Source: Bacteroidaceae bacterium (GTDB lineage: Bacteria; Bacteroidota; Bacteroidia; Bacteroidales; Bacteroidaceae). Taken from it: DNA of 59,545 nucleotides. The notes beneath the pieces are model-generated. The model saw nothing but the letters and a program-made list of their open reading frames with translations. It was not told the DNA's origin and ran no database searches. Positions 1-8,304 of the stretch are shown here, in pieces. Position numbers and translations under genes: made by a program. The stretch's first letter is position 1, and each line of letters opens with the position of its first letter. The stretch lies in the NCBI GenBank assembly GCA_017442185.1, contig JAFSAT010000047.1:1-59545 (forward strand). The letters run 5' to 3'.

Positions 1-77
1 CCATCCCGAACAGAGAAGTTAAGCCCGACAGCGCCGATGGTACTGCATTAAGTTGTGGGAGAGTAGGTCATCGCCAC
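1..77 (+). rRNA. rrf: 5S ribosomal RNA, 3' part (partial at window edge)
   Basis: The first bases match the conserved interior and 3' half of bacterial 5S rRNA: the CCGAACAGAGAAGTTAAGCCC segment of loop B/helix III, then GCCGATGGTACTGC and GGGAGAGTAGGTC. The 5' half lies outside the window. The gene ends around CGCCAC and is followed directly by a strong hairpin with a T-run. Starting inside an rRNA operon is typical of an assembly break at a multicopy rRNA locus. Confidence 0.93.
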
Positions 78-85
78 TTTTTTTC

Positions 86-128
86 AGAGAGAGTTTCCAA
101 AGAAAAACGGAGACTCTCTCTTTTTTTT
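86..128 (+). terminator. Rho-independent terminator of the rRNA operon
   Basis: A 13-bp stem (86-98 with 109-121, one G-T pair) and a 10-base loop are followed by eight T. It sits directly behind the 5S gene and is copied, in decaying form, behind each of the 5S-like units downstream. Confidence 0.85.
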
Positions 129-540
129 GCCGTTAATCCCCCTCTTCAACAAGTGGGCCGATGCTACTGCATTAAGCCTATGGGAGAGTAGGTCATCGCC
201 ACTTTTTTTAGAGAGAGTTTCCAAGAAAAAATGGAGACTCTCTTTTTTTGTTTATATATTTTCATGCGGTACGGCTCTGCTCTGCCGTTAATCCCCCTCT
301 TCAACAAGTGGGCCGATGGTACTGCATTAAGCCTATGGGAGAGTAGGTCATCGCCACTTTTTTTCAGAGAGAGTTTCCAAGAAAAAACGGAGACTTTCTT
401 TTTTGTGTGTGTATATTTTTATGCGGTACGTGACCCCTCTGCCGTTAATCCCCCTCTTCAACAAGTGGGCCGATGGTACTGCATCAAGCCTTTGGTAGAG
501 TAGGTCACCGTCGCTTTTTTTAGAGAGAAATTTTCCAAAT
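129..540 (+). repeat. Three decayed tandem copies of the 5S 3' end plus terminator
   Basis: Units begin with GCCGTTAATCCCCCTCTTC at 129, 284 and 441, a period of about 156 bp. Each runs through a shortened 5S-like segment ending in GGGAGAGTAGGTCA. In every copy the 5S middle, including the GAACAGAGAAGTTAAG segment, is replaced by a short AACAAGTGG bridge. Copies 2 and 3 keep the terminator hairpin (about 209-250 and 365-403). Copy 4 has more substitutions and has lost the second hairpin arm. These look like 5S pseudogenes from tandem duplication and deletion, not functional rRNAs. A 90-codon open frame across the array (231-503) only reads the repeat. Confidence 0.75.
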
Positions 541-591
541 AAAGAATAAACCTGTTTTTTGTGAACTTTTTGCGAAAAGTTGTTATTTATA

Positions 592-623
592 TTTGTTTAT
601 GTGAAAATATTGTATTACCTTTG
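592..623 (+). promoter_or_regulatory. Bacteroidetes-type promoter for the tRNA
   Basis: TTTG at 592-595 is separated by 20 bp from TACCTTTG at 616-623. This matches the Bacteroidetes primary sigma factor pattern (TTTG, 19-21 bp, TAnnTTTG). Transcription should start near 631, just before the tRNA at 640. Confidence 0.65.
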
Positions 624-639
624 CTGCGCAAAATTCAAT

Positions 640-713
640 GGCGAGATAGCTCAGCTGGTTAGAGCGTCGGATTCATAATCCGGAGGTCGTGGGATCGTGA
701 CCCACTCTCGCTA
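640..713 (+). tRNA. tRNA with anticodon CAT (elongator tRNA-Met most likely)
   Basis: The cloverleaf folds with a 7-bp acceptor stem (G1-U72 wobble), a D arm, a 5-bp anticodon stem at 667-671/679-683, anticodon CAT at 674-676, and a 5-bp T stem. CCA is not encoded. The C1-A72 mismatch of bacterial initiators is absent, so elongator Met is preferred. tRNA-Ile2 (CAT modified to lysidine) is the alternative. The T loop reads ATCGTGA instead of the usual TTCRANY, so position 54 is A and position 58 is T, which is unusual. Confidence 0.88.
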
Positions 714-714
714 C

Positions 715-748
715 AAAATCGGCAAGCTCACAATGGCTTGCCGATTTT
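715..748. terminator. Bidirectional hairpin terminator after the tRNA
   Basis: Arms 715-727 and 736-748 form a perfect 13-bp stem with an 8-base loop. The stem starts in AAAA and ends in TTTT, so it can act on both strands. Between it and the next gene (about 750-911) I see no gene or clear signal. Confidence 0.85.
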
Positions 749-911
749 GTTTTATGTAGTCATGCTTCCTTATACTTATAAAAATTATCTTTTTAAGGCT
801 CAATGTATAATTATCGGCTCGGTGGGAATTTTGTGTGGGTGTTAATCATCTGCAGTAGTCTCTTGTGTGAGTGGGCCTATTGCTTCTCTCCAATATAATA
901 GCACTGTATGC

Positions 912-1595
912 TTAAATTTTAAACAGGCTTTTTATGGCAAAGAAAATAGCAGGTATAAGCAGGGCCGGTAGCATATTAAGTGTTTTACAATCTTTTATCT
1001 CTAATATCTTTAGTCCGGATGATGCTATCAATATGCCGCCGACGATTGTAATTTCTGTGAGCATGTCGGCCGGTATGAAATTGCCGCTCAGACGTGCAAG
1101 CATATATATGCAGGCTTGCCATACAAAAAGCACCGGCGCTGCAAGTATCATTCCTATGCCGTAGGTTGCAGCAAGCACTGCCGATGTTACCAGGTCGAGG
1201 GTGGCATTGGTGAAGAGATATGTGTTGTCGCCACGCAGGGCGCTCATCACCGGGCCGACAATGGATAGCGTTCCTATGCAGTAGAGCAGTATGCCTGTTG
1301 AGAGGCCTTGAGAGAGCTTTGAGGAGGAGAGACGTGAGACTAATCTATCGAACCTTCCGTCTATATCTAATATCGTTCCAATAAGGCCTCCGATTGCTAA
1401 ACTTATTATAAATAGTACGGGGTATTGGCTTTTGGGAAGATTGTTGCTCACTGCATTAAAGCCTAATGCCGTTGCCGCTAATCCCATGGCTGTGAACATT
1501 GCTTTTTGCCACTTGGGTTTTATTATTTTTTTTGCATAGTGCCCTATTGCGCTGCCTGCTATGATTGTTGCTGTGTTTATAAGTGTTCCAAGCAT
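912..1595 (-). CDS. DUF554 family integral membrane protein
   Basis: This 227-residue hydrophobic protein has about six predicted membrane segments. It matches the DUF554 (YdfK/YqgA-like) family in its start (MLGTLINTATIIAGSAIGH), the glycine-rich second half and the conserved GTILDID region. The biochemical role of the family is not established; a small-molecule transport role is a guess. The gene lies 61 bp downstream of the lyase gene on the same strand, but a terminator-like hairpin separates them, so cotranscription would need read-through. Length is normal for the family. Confidence 0.85.
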   Translation of the reverse strand: MLGTLINTATIIAGSAIGHYAKKIIKPKWQKAMFTAMGLAATALGFNAVSNNLPKSQYPVLFIISLAIGGLIGTILDIDGRFDRLVSRLSSSKLSQGLSTGILLYCIGTLSIVGPVMSALRGDNTYLFTNATLDLVTSAVLAATYGIGMILAAPVLFVWQACIYMLARLSGNFIPADMLTEITIVGGILIASSGLKILEIKDCKTLNMLPALLIPAIFFAIKSLFKI

Positions 1596-1611
1596 TCTTG
1601 TGGATTTAAAA

Positions 1612-1647
1612 AGAGCAGTATCGGATTATGTATCTTGATACTGCTCT
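1612..1647 (-). terminator. Hairpin terminator between the lyase gene and the DUF554 gene
   Basis: AGAGCAGTATC at 1612-1622 pairs with 1637-1647. On the minus strand the stem runs into TTTTT. It follows the lyase stop codon and almost touches the DUF554 start, so it may work as an attenuator for that gene. Confidence 0.65.
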
Positions 1648-1656
1648 AAATTTAAA

Positions 1657-3108
1657 TTATAGACTGTCGCCAAAGTCTTCGCGGAATTTATCGGCAAGTT
1701 TCTCTTGCCAATTTCCTATTGGGCGCAGCTGTCCGAAGAAGAAACGTAGTACGCTGGGTTCCTCTTCCCATCGCAGTCCGCCAATCAGATGTCTGTTGTC
1801 GTATAGCCATTTTACGCGGTCGGCACAATATTTTATTTGTGATAGCGTGAACACGCGACGGGGGCAGGCCAGGCGCACAAGTTCCATGTCGGAGTAGTGT
1901 TCGCTGCCGTCGGGGTTGCGTTGCTCAGAGAGTGAACCGCGCTCCATGCCTCTTATTCCGCCTGCGATGTATAGGGCTGCTGCCAAGGCTCCTGCGGGGT
2001 ACTCGCTTTGGGGGATGTCTTTCAGAAATTCCATTGCATTGATGTGTGCTCCAAGGCCTCCTGCGGGCAATATCATGGGCACTCCGTATGAATCTAATTC
2101 CTTTACAAGGTGTTCGATGAACATCGGTCCTTGGCTGATAATCTCTTCGTCCATTGTCTCTAACAGACCCACTGCCATGGCTTCCATTGAGCGTACTTCC
2201 ATTCCGCCGTATGTCAGGAATCCTTCGTAGAGGGGAATGAATTCTTTCATCTTCAGGATGAGCTTTTCGTTGTTTGAGATAATGCCGCCTCCTCGCGCAA
2301 ATCCTAATTTTCGGCTTGAGAAGTATATTAAATCCATCTTGTCGCATAGGGTGCGTGTGATTTCGCGTATGGTCATGTTTTTGCACGCTTCTTCGCGTGT
2401 TTTTATGAAATATAGGTTGTCTTGCAACAATGATGCGTCGAGCAGGCTCAATATACCGTTCTTTTTGCATATTTCGGCTACTTGCAGCATGTTTTCAAGC
2501 GAGAGGGGTTGACCGCCTATCAGGTTTGTTCCTGCTTCGATGCGCACAAACGGTATATGTTCGGCACCTACTTCGGCTATGACTTTCTCTAATGCGGGTA
2601 TGTCGAAGTTTCCTTTGAAAGGTTCGTTGTTCTGTGGCTCTAAGCCGCATTTGCGCACTAATTCCACAACTGAACCTCCTTTGCGTGTTATATGGGATTT
2701 TGTTGTGGTGAAGTGAAAGTTCATGGGAACAACGTCGCCGGGCTTGACGAATGCTTCGGCCAAAATATTTTCGCATGCGCGTCCTTGGTGTGCGGGAAGA
2801 AAGTATTCTGTTCCAAATACCTCTTTTATTACTTTTATTAGGCGATTGCATGTCTCGGAGCCTGCGTATGAGTCGTCGGCCTGGAACATTGCTGCCACTT
2901 GATTGTCGGACATGGCGTTTACTCCCGAGTCGGTGAGCATATCCATGTATACATCTTTATTCTGAAGAAGGAAGGTGTTGTTTCCGGCTTCGTTTATTTT
3001 TTTTACTCGTTCCTCTATCGGTGGAAGGAATAGTTTTTGAACAACGCGCACTTTGTGCATTTCCAATGGTACTTGCTCTTCGCTTTTGTAGAATTTGATG
3101 GTTGCCAT
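1657..3108 (-). CDS. Tyrosine phenol-lyase/tryptophanase family PLP enzyme, tyrosine phenol-lyase-like
   Basis: Fold-type I PLP beta-eliminating lyase of 483 residues (family about 455-475). The schiff-base lysine is Lys267 in SSRKLGF; Tyr81 (YAGS) and Arg412 (VRLACPRR) match the conserved catalytic tyrosine and carboxylate-binding arginine. Two positions that separate tyrosine phenol-lyase from tryptophanase are phenol-lyase-like: Thr134 in FTTT (Asp in tryptophanase) and Arg390 in MERG (Val/Ile in tryptophanase). The predicted reaction is therefore tyrosine to phenol, pyruvate and ammonia. The arginine that contacts the PLP O3' in both families (DATR) is replaced by Leu227 (DASL), so activity could be altered. 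Automatic pipelines may call this tryptophanase. Specificity is inference; family membership is secure. Confidence 0.85.
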   Translation of the reverse strand: MATIKFYKSEEQVPLEMHKVRVVQKLFLPPIEERVKKINEAGNNTFLLQNKDVYMDMLTDSGVNAMSDNQVAAMFQADDSYAGSETCNRLIKVIKEVFGTEYFLPAHQGRACENILAEAFVKPGDVVPMNFHFTTTKSHITRKGGSVVELVRKCGLEPQNNEPFKGNFDIPALEKVIAEVGAEHIPFVRIEAGTNLIGGQPLSLENMLQVAEICKKNGILSLLDASLLQDNLYFIKTREEACKNMTIREITRTLCDKMDLIYFSSRKLGFARGGGIISNNEKLILKMKEFIPLYEGFLTYGGMEVRSMEAMAVGLLETMDEEIISQGPMFIEHLVKELDSYGVPMILPAGGLGAHINAMEFLKDIPQSEYPAGALAAALYIAGGIRGMERGSLSEQRNPDGSEHYSDMELVRLACPRRVFTLSQIKYCADRVKWLYDNRHLIGGLRWEEEPSVLRFFFGQLRPIGNWQEKLADKFREDFGDSL

Positions 3109-3498
3109 TTTTTTTTACTTATGGATTAAATATTGATTAATGTCTTTGATGTATTTTTTGCAAATATGTTTAATTTTTGTAAATTTTCCAACAGTGTGTT
3201 GATGTTTTTGTGTTTTTTTGTGTGAAAATGTTAGAAAATAAAGGTTTTTTATTGCTTCTATTCAGTCGTTGGCCTTTTTGTTCTTTTTATTTGCTGTTGT
3301 TATCGGGTGTTATTCTCTTTGCTGTTGTCTGTTACATTTTACCCTTTTTGCGATTATATAGCCTGCCATGGCTCTAAAAAAAATGAAATACATTATCAAA
3401 AAGCACCTATAAAAAAACAAGGATATAAATTAAAACGGCTTCTTATAATAAATGAAGTTTTTTTTCGTTTTTACAATCGAAGAACATCATATTGAATT
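3109..3498. other. Intergenic region between divergent genes
   Basis: About 390 AT-rich bases separate the lyase gene (minus) from the histidine kinase gene (plus). No RNA gene is recognisable. A 62-codon open frame at 3307-3495 has no recognisable protein character. The right part resembles the dispersed intergenic repeat: AGCCTGCCATGGCTC at about 3360 followed by A-rich sequence, then TTAAAACGGCTTCTTATA at 3430-3447. I see no clear full-match promoter on either strand. Confidence 0.6.
3430..3447 (+). repeat. End of the dispersed intergenic repeat
   Basis: TTAAAACGGCTTCTTATA is a near-copy of the repeat end TTTAAACAGCTTCTTATA found at several other intergenic sites in this window. It lies about 50 bp upstream of the histidine kinase start. 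Confidence 0.55.
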
Positions 3499-4647
3499 AT
3501 GCAGTGGTCTAATGGTTTCAGACATATAAAGATATTACTCGTGGTGTTGGCAGCAGGAATAGCTGCGGTCTCGTTGTATGTGTCGCACTCTCTGACATCG
3601 GATTTAAAGGCCGAGGAGCTAAATAAGATGAAAGTGTGGGCCGAGGCTATGCGTTCACTGAACAGTGCCGACGAGAATACCGACCTCAACCTTGTGCTTG
3701 CTGTGCTGATGGGCAACGAGATTATTCCTGTGGTTGTGACAGACAGCAGAGGAACCATCAGCACGCATCGTAACATTGAGATTCCTCAAGGGAGCGACTC
3801 GTTGGCTGTTCTTATGCAGATGGTGGCAAAAATGCGTAGTGATAATCATATAATACGCATAGATATGGGTGAGGATGATTATATCGAGGTATGCTATGCC
3901 GATTCATTGTTGCTTAGGCGTCTCTCGTACTATCCGTATATACAACTGTTGGTGGTGTTGTTGTTCTTTTTTGTTTGTCTTGTGGCCATAATAAGTTCCA
4001 AGCGTGCCGAGCAGAACAGGGTGTGGGTGGGGCTTTCCAAAGAGACAGCGCATCAGTTGGGTACTCCAATCTCTTCTCTTATGGCGTGGAACGAGGTGCT
4101 TGGAGAGAAATACCCCGATGATGAACTTCTGCGTGAGATGAGCAAGGATGTATCTCGCTTGCAAACAGTGGCCGAGCGCTTTTCAAAAATAGGCTCTAAG
4201 CCTGAGCCTACATCTGAGGATTTATTGGAACTTATAGACCGTGTTGTGGATTACTTCCGTCGCCGCACCTCCGATAAAGTGCAGTTTGTTTGTAAATTTC
4301 CCAAGCGTCCGTTAGAGGTGCGCATGAATGCTCCGCTCATCGAATGGGTGTTCGAGAATTTGTGTAAAAATGCCATTGATGCCATGGACGGGGTAGGCAC
4401 AATAACATTTGTTGTCACTCAGGATTCCGACCATGCAATAGTTGAGGTGCACGACACAGGTAAAGGAATTGCAAAATCGCGCTTCCGCACAGTATTCGAG
4501 CCGGGATATACCACCAAAAAAAGAGGCTGGGGTTTGGGGCTTTCACTTGCCAAACGCATCATGGAGCAGTATCACAAAGGACGAATATGGGTGAAAAGTT
4601 CCGAACAGGGCAAAGGAACCACATTCCGTCTGGAACTTAAAAAATAG
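3499..4647 (+). CDS. Membrane-bound sensor histidine kinase (orphan)
   Basis: The 382-residue protein has a membrane segment at about 10-30, an extracytoplasmic sensing region of about 110 residues, a second membrane segment at about 147-167, then the kinase core. The H-box has His185 in KETAHQLGTP, followed by the N-box (ENLCKNAIDAM, about 286-296), the G1 box (DTGKGI, 319-324) and the G2 box (GWGLGL, 343-348). It lacks an obvious HAMP domain and ends directly after the ATPase domain, so it is not a hybrid kinase. No response regulator gene is adjacent, so the partner must be encoded elsewhere. The signal sensed is unknown. Confidence 0.9.
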   Translation: MQWSNGFRHIKILLVVLAAGIAAVSLYVSHSLTSDLKAEELNKMKVWAEAMRSLNSADENTDLNLVLAVLMGNEIIPVVVTDSRGTISTHRNIEIPQGSDSLAVLMQMVAKMRSDNHIIRIDMGEDDYIEVCYADSLLLRRLSYYPYIQLLVVLLFFFVCLVAIISSKRAEQNRVWVGLSKETAHQLGTPISSLMAWNEVLGEKYPDDELLREMSKDVSRLQTVAERFSKIGSKPEPTSEDLLELIDRVVDYFRRRTSDKVQFVCKFPKRPLEVRMNAPLIEWVFENLCKNAIDAMDGVGTITFVVTQDSDHAIVEVHDTGKGIAKSRFRTVFEPGYTTKKRGWGLGLSLAKRIMEQYHKGRIWVKSSEQGKGTTFRLELKK

Positions 4648-4786
4648 AAAATAGTACTGTGCAATACTGGATTTTATATAGCAAATAATAAACTGTAAAC
4701 CCTAATAATGATTAAAGAGGGCGTAAAAAAATGCACCCTTACATAATATTTTATCTTTTTCAGAGAGTTGTACGAAATTTTATTTG

Positions 4787-4794
4787 TATCTTTG
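4787..4794 (+). promoter_or_regulatory. Candidate -7 element upstream of the DUF177-rpmF genes
   Basis: TATCTTTG matches the Bacteroidetes -7 consensus TAnnTTTG, about 80 bp before the DUF177 start. The upstream TTG at 4768-4770 is only 16 bp away, shorter than the usual 19-21, so the -33 element is uncertain. Confidence 0.45.
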
Positions 4795-4875
4795 TGCGCA
4801 AATTCGGAAAATACCAAGGTTTTATACTGCTTTAGGCAATACTTATATAATTAAAACGGATGATATTATTAGGTG

Positions 4876-5421
4876 ATGGGAAGATTTGATAAGTACAATA
4901 TAGACCTTAGAGGGCATAAAACTGAGACCCTTGTGATGGATTTCGACCTTGACAATGCTTTTTTTGCAGATATAGACGGCGAAGAATTTCAGCGAGGCGC
5001 AGTGAAAGCTCATGTGGTGGTGAAGAAGCAACGCGATGTTTTTAACTTTACATTCTCCTTGGCGGGGGCTGTGATTGTACCTTGTGACAGGTGCTTGGAC
5101 GACCTCATTGTAGAAGTTGAAACAGAGAACGAATTGCATGTGAAGTTAGGCGATAATTATGCCGACGAGGGTGACATTGTAATAGTCCCCGAGGCTGATG
5201 GCGACTTTAACATAGCATGGTATCTTTACGAATTTATTGCTCTTGCACTCCCAATGAAGCGTGTGCATGCTCCGGGCAAGTGTAACCACGAGATGACCGG
5301 GCGGCTCAAAAAGCACGGGCACACGACCGATGACACTGATTATGATGACAGTGACGTAGCGCAGCAGATTGACCCACGCTGGGAGAGTCTTAAGGCGATA
5401 CATATAGATGAAGATAATTAA
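4876..5421 (+). CDS. DUF177 (YceD-like) protein
   Basis: This 181-residue acidic protein matches the DUF177/YceD family, which is linked in many bacteria to 23S rRNA accumulation and is almost always encoded just before rpmF. The conserved cysteine pair CDRC lies near residues 70-73 in VPCDRCLDDL. A GTG at 4873 directly abuts the ATG at 4876; I take the ATG. rpmF follows 26 bp later, so the two are surely cotranscribed. The long acidic tail is usual for the family. A role in ribosome assembly is inferred from family and context. Confidence 0.88.
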   Translation: MGRFDKYNIDLRGHKTETLVMDFDLDNAFFADIDGEEFQRGAVKAHVVVKKQRDVFNFTFSLAGAVIVPCDRCLDDLIVEVETENELHVKLGDNYADEGDIVIVPEADGDFNIAWYLYEFIALALPMKRVHAPGKCNHEMTGRLKKHGHTTDDTDYDDSDVAQQIDPRWESLKAIHIDEDN

Positions 5422-5447
5422 GAAAGATAAATTAAAAAGTTAGAAAA

Positions 5448-5633
5448 ATGGCACATCCTAAAAGAAGACAGTCAAAGACAAGAACTGCCAAGAGAAGAAC
5501 TCACGATAAGGCAGTAGCACCTACATTGGCTATTTGCCCCAACTGCGGCGAGTGGCATGTTTATCACACCGTTTGCGGTGCGTGTGGTTATTACAGAGGC
5601 AAGCTTGCTGTAGAGAAAGCGGCTGCCGTTTGA
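5448..5633 (+). CDS. rpmF: 50S ribosomal protein L32
   Basis: A 61-residue basic protein of the large ribosomal subunit. The start (MAHPKRRQSKTRTAKRR) is the L32 signature, and the middle carries a C4 zinc ribbon (CPNCGEW then CGACGYY), so this is the zinc-binding form. The DUF177-rpmF pairing supports the call. In many Bacteroidales fabH and era follow directly; here the next gene is era after a terminator and a 225-bp gap. Confidence 0.97.
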   Translation: MAHPKRRQSKTRTAKRRTHDKAVAPTLAICPNCGEWHVYHTVCGACGYYRGKLAVEKAAAV

Positions 5634-5691
5634 AAATGACCCTTAGCCCGGCTGCGTCAATGGCGCAGGCCGCTATTTGTATGTAAAAGAC

Positions 5692-5733
5692 AAGGACGCA
5701 CCATCTGTGAAAGGATAGGTGCGTCCTTTTTTT
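5692..5733 (+). terminator. Rho-independent terminator after rpmF
   Basis: AAGGACGCACC at 5692-5702 pairs with 5718-5728 and is followed by a T-run. It closes the DUF177-rpmF unit in the place where fabH would be expected in related genomes. Confidence 0.88.
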
Positions 5734-5858
5734 AAAAAAGATTGTTAAAGCTATACAGCCTGTTTTACAAGAGTAAAACGTCCCTCCCCTTAAAAACATA
5801 AATAGGTTAAAGCAGAATCTCGAGAGAGAGTAAATCCGGTTTTTGAATATAGTATATT

Positions 5859-6743
5859 ATGCATAAAGCAGGTTTTGTAAACATCGTCGGCAACCCCAAT
5901 GTGGGAAAGTCCACATTAATGAATCTGTTGGTTGGCGAGAGAATATCCATTGCCACATTCAAAGCGCAAACCACACGTCACCGAATAATGGGAATACTGA
6001 ATACCGAAGAGGCTCAGATTGTATTCTCTGATACCCCCGGAGTGTTGAAGCCCAACTACAAGCTGCAAGAGGCCATGCTGCGTTTCTCTCGTTCCGCATT
6101 GCGCGATGCAGATGTGTTGCTTTATGTGACCGACATGGTGGAAAGCCCCGAGAAAAACAGTGACTTCATAGCCGAAGTTCGCAAAGCGGATGTACCCATA
6201 TTGGTGCTTATAAACAAGATAGACTTGAGCAATCAGCAAGAACTTGTGAAGAAAGTCGAGCTGTGGCACGAGATAATCCCCGAAGCCGAGATTTTGCCAA
6301 TATCGGCACTTGCCAAATTCAATATCGACACAGTGATGCGTCGTATAATGGAACTTTTGCCACCGTCGCCCCCATATTTCGACAAAGATGCACTCACCGA
6401 CAAGCCGGCACGCTTTTTTGTTACCGAAATAATTCGCGAAAAAATTCTTTTGCACTACGATAAAGAGATACCATACGTGTGCGAAGCTGCCGTAGAGCAC
6501 TTTAAAGAGAAAGATGGCAGCATCTATATAAAAGCACTCATATATGTGGAGCGCGACTCGCAGAAGGGAATCATCATAGGCCGCGAGGGTGTGGCGCTCA
6601 AGCGTGTGGCCACAGATGCCCGGCGCGAGCTTGAGAAATTCTTCGGAAAGAGAATATTTTTGGAAATATATGTAAAGGTCGACAAGGATTGGCGCAATTC
6701 TGAGAGACAGTTGCGTCGCTTCGGTTACGACAGGAAAGATTAA
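5859..6743 (+). CDS. era: GTPase Era
   Basis: Era is an essential GTPase that binds 16S rRNA during small-subunit maturation. This copy has 294 residues, close to the family norm. G1 is GNPNVGKS at residues 11-18, G3 is DTPG near residue 59 and G4 is NKID near 120. The C-terminal part carries the KH RNA-binding domain with the GREG loop ([11 protein letters not shown]). The gene is 4 bp upstream of der, so the two ribosome-assembly GTPases form an operon. The ATG start gives the typical short leader before G1. Confidence 0.97.
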   Translation: MHKAGFVNIVGNPNVGKSTLMNLLVGERISIATFKAQTTRHRIMGILNTEEAQIVFSDTPGVLKPNYKLQEAMLRFSRSALRDADVLLYVTDMVESPEKNSDFIAEVRKADVPILVLINKIDLSNQQELVKKVELWHEIIPEAEILPISALAKFNIDTVMRRIMELLPPSPPYFDKDALTDKPARFFVTEIIREKILLHYDKEIPYVCEAAVEHFKEKDGSIYIKALIYVERDSQKGIIIGREGVALKRVATDARRELEKFFGKRIFLEIYVKVDKDWRNSERQLRRFGYDRKD

Positions 6744-6747
6744 AAAA

Positions 6748-8064
6748 ATGGGAAATTTAGTTGCGATAGTGGGTCGCCCCAATGTGGGAAAATCGACTCT
6801 TTTCAACCGATTGACAGAGACTAAGCAGGCGATTATATCGGACGAGGCCGGCACAACGCGCGACCGTCAGTATGGTCGTTGCCTGTGGTGCGGAAAAGAA
6901 TTTTCGCTGGTAGATACAGGCGGCTGGGTGGTGAACTCGGATGATATATTTGAAGAGGCAATACGCGAACAGGTGACATTGGCCATGGACGAGGCCGATG
7001 TTATACTCTTTGTGGTTGATGCCATGAACGGTCTCACCGACCTCGACGACGAAATGGCCGCAATGTTACGCCGATCGAAAAAACCGGTGTTGGTGGTGGC
7101 AAACAAAGTCGATACATACGAAATGCAATATGCCTCGGCAGAATTTTACAGCATGGGCATCGACGGAGATATATACTGCATATCGGCTGCCAACGGAAGC
7201 GGCACAGGAGACTTGCTCGATGCAATAGTGGCGCGATTCACAAAAGACGCCGAGGAGATTCCCGAGGATGATATTCCGCGCTTTGCGGTTGTGGGCCGTC
7301 CTAACGCCGGAAAAAGTTCCATAATAAACGTTTTTCTTGGCGAAGAACGCAACATAGTAACAAATATTGCCGGTACCACGCGCGACTCCATTCTCACACG
7401 ATACACAAAATTCGGATTCGATTTTTATCTTGTCGATACGGCCGGAATACGTAAGAAAAACAAGGTCAGCGAAGATATTGAATACTATTCGGTGCTGCGC
7501 TCGATACGAGCAATAGAAAATTCCGATGTCTGTATACTTATGATAGATGCCACACGCGGCATAGAGTCTCAGGATTTGAACATATTTTCCATTATACAGC
7601 GCAACCAGAAGGGATTGGTTGTGGTAGTTAATAAGTGGGATCTTGTTGAAGATAAGAGCGAAAAGGTTATGAAATTCTTTGAGAACGCGATACGCGAGCG
7701 AGTGGCACCTTTTGTGGATTTTCCCATAATATTCACTTCGGCCGTCACCAAACAGCGTGTTTTTAAAGTGTTGGAGATGGCCAAAGAGGTTTATCTGCAC
7801 ACAAAGACCAAAGTGTCTACGGCAAAATTCAACGAGGAGATGCTGCCGCTTATCGAGGCTTATCCGCCACCTTCGATAAAGGGCAAGTATATAAAGATAA
7901 AATACTGCATGCAGCTGCCAGAGAAGCGTGTGCCCACATTCCTCTTTTTTGCAAATCTTCCGCAATATATAAAGGAGCCGTATAAACGCTTTCTCGAAAA
8001 TAAGATACGCGAAAGGTGGAACTTTTCGGGTGTGCCCATGAATATATTCATCCGACAGAAATAA
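6748..8064 (+). CDS. der: GTPase Der (EngA)
   Basis: Der has two GTPase domains in tandem and acts in 50S ribosome assembly. In this 438-residue protein the first domain has GRPNVGKST near residue 9 and DTGG near 56; the second has GRPNAGKSS near 183, DTAG near 230 and NKWD near 297. A KH-like C-terminal domain follows, with the usual basic end. It directly follows era. Length and domain order are normal. Confidence 0.97.
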   Translation: MGNLVAIVGRPNVGKSTLFNRLTETKQAIISDEAGTTRDRQYGRCLWCGKEFSLVDTGGWVVNSDDIFEEAIREQVTLAMDEADVILFVVDAMNGLTDLDDEMAAMLRRSKKPVLVVANKVDTYEMQYASAEFYSMGIDGDIYCISAANGSGTGDLLDAIVARFTKDAEEIPEDDIPRFAVVGRPNAGKSSIINVFLGEERNIVTNIAGTTRDSILTRYTKFGFDFYLVDTAGIRKKNKVSEDIEYYSVLRSIRAIENSDVCILMIDATRGIESQDLNIFSIIQRNQKGLVVVVNKWDLVEDKSEKVMKFFENAIRERVAPFVDFPIIFTSAVTKQRVFKVLEMAKEVYLHTKTKVSTAKFNEEMLPLIEAYPPPSIKGKYIKIKYCMQLPEKRVPTFLFFANLPQYIKEPYKRFLENKIRERWNFSGVPMNIFIRQK

Positions 8065-8089
8065 TGGGCTGTCTTATTTTTTAGGGATG

Positions 8090-8240
8090 TATAAGAAGCT
8101 GTTTGAATTTTATGGGAAATGTTTTCTAAATTTGAGATATATCTCGAATGTAAGCCTGCACTCGCTGCAAAATAACAAAGAAAATCTACTTTGAAACAGT
8201 TTTCAAAAAATAGCGAAATAAGATTTAAACAGATTTTGAA
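8090..8240 (+). repeat. Copy of the dispersed intergenic repeat (partial)
   Basis: TATAAGAAGCTGTTTGAA at 8090-8107 is the inverted form of the repeat end. It is followed by an AGCCTGCACTCGCT segment and, at about 8190-8240, AAAAAATAGCGAAATAA and TTTAAACAGATTTTGAA. The same order of blocks occurs in the copy at 27691-27890. The right end is not a clear CTTCTTATA copy, so this element is diverged or truncated. Confidence 0.5.
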
Positions 8241-8304
8241 TCGGACCTATAATAATTTGAAAGGAGATAAAATCGTTTGCAGACGGTTTATTGAACATAG
8301 ATAT

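Noticed and set aside
231-503. 90-codon open frame in the 5S array
   Set aside because: It reads through two copies of the 5S/terminator repeat; the predicted protein is just the repeat translated twice.
3307-3495. 62-codon open frame upstream of the histidine kinase
   Set aside because: No protein character, AT-rich, overlaps repeat-like sequence; not supported as a gene.
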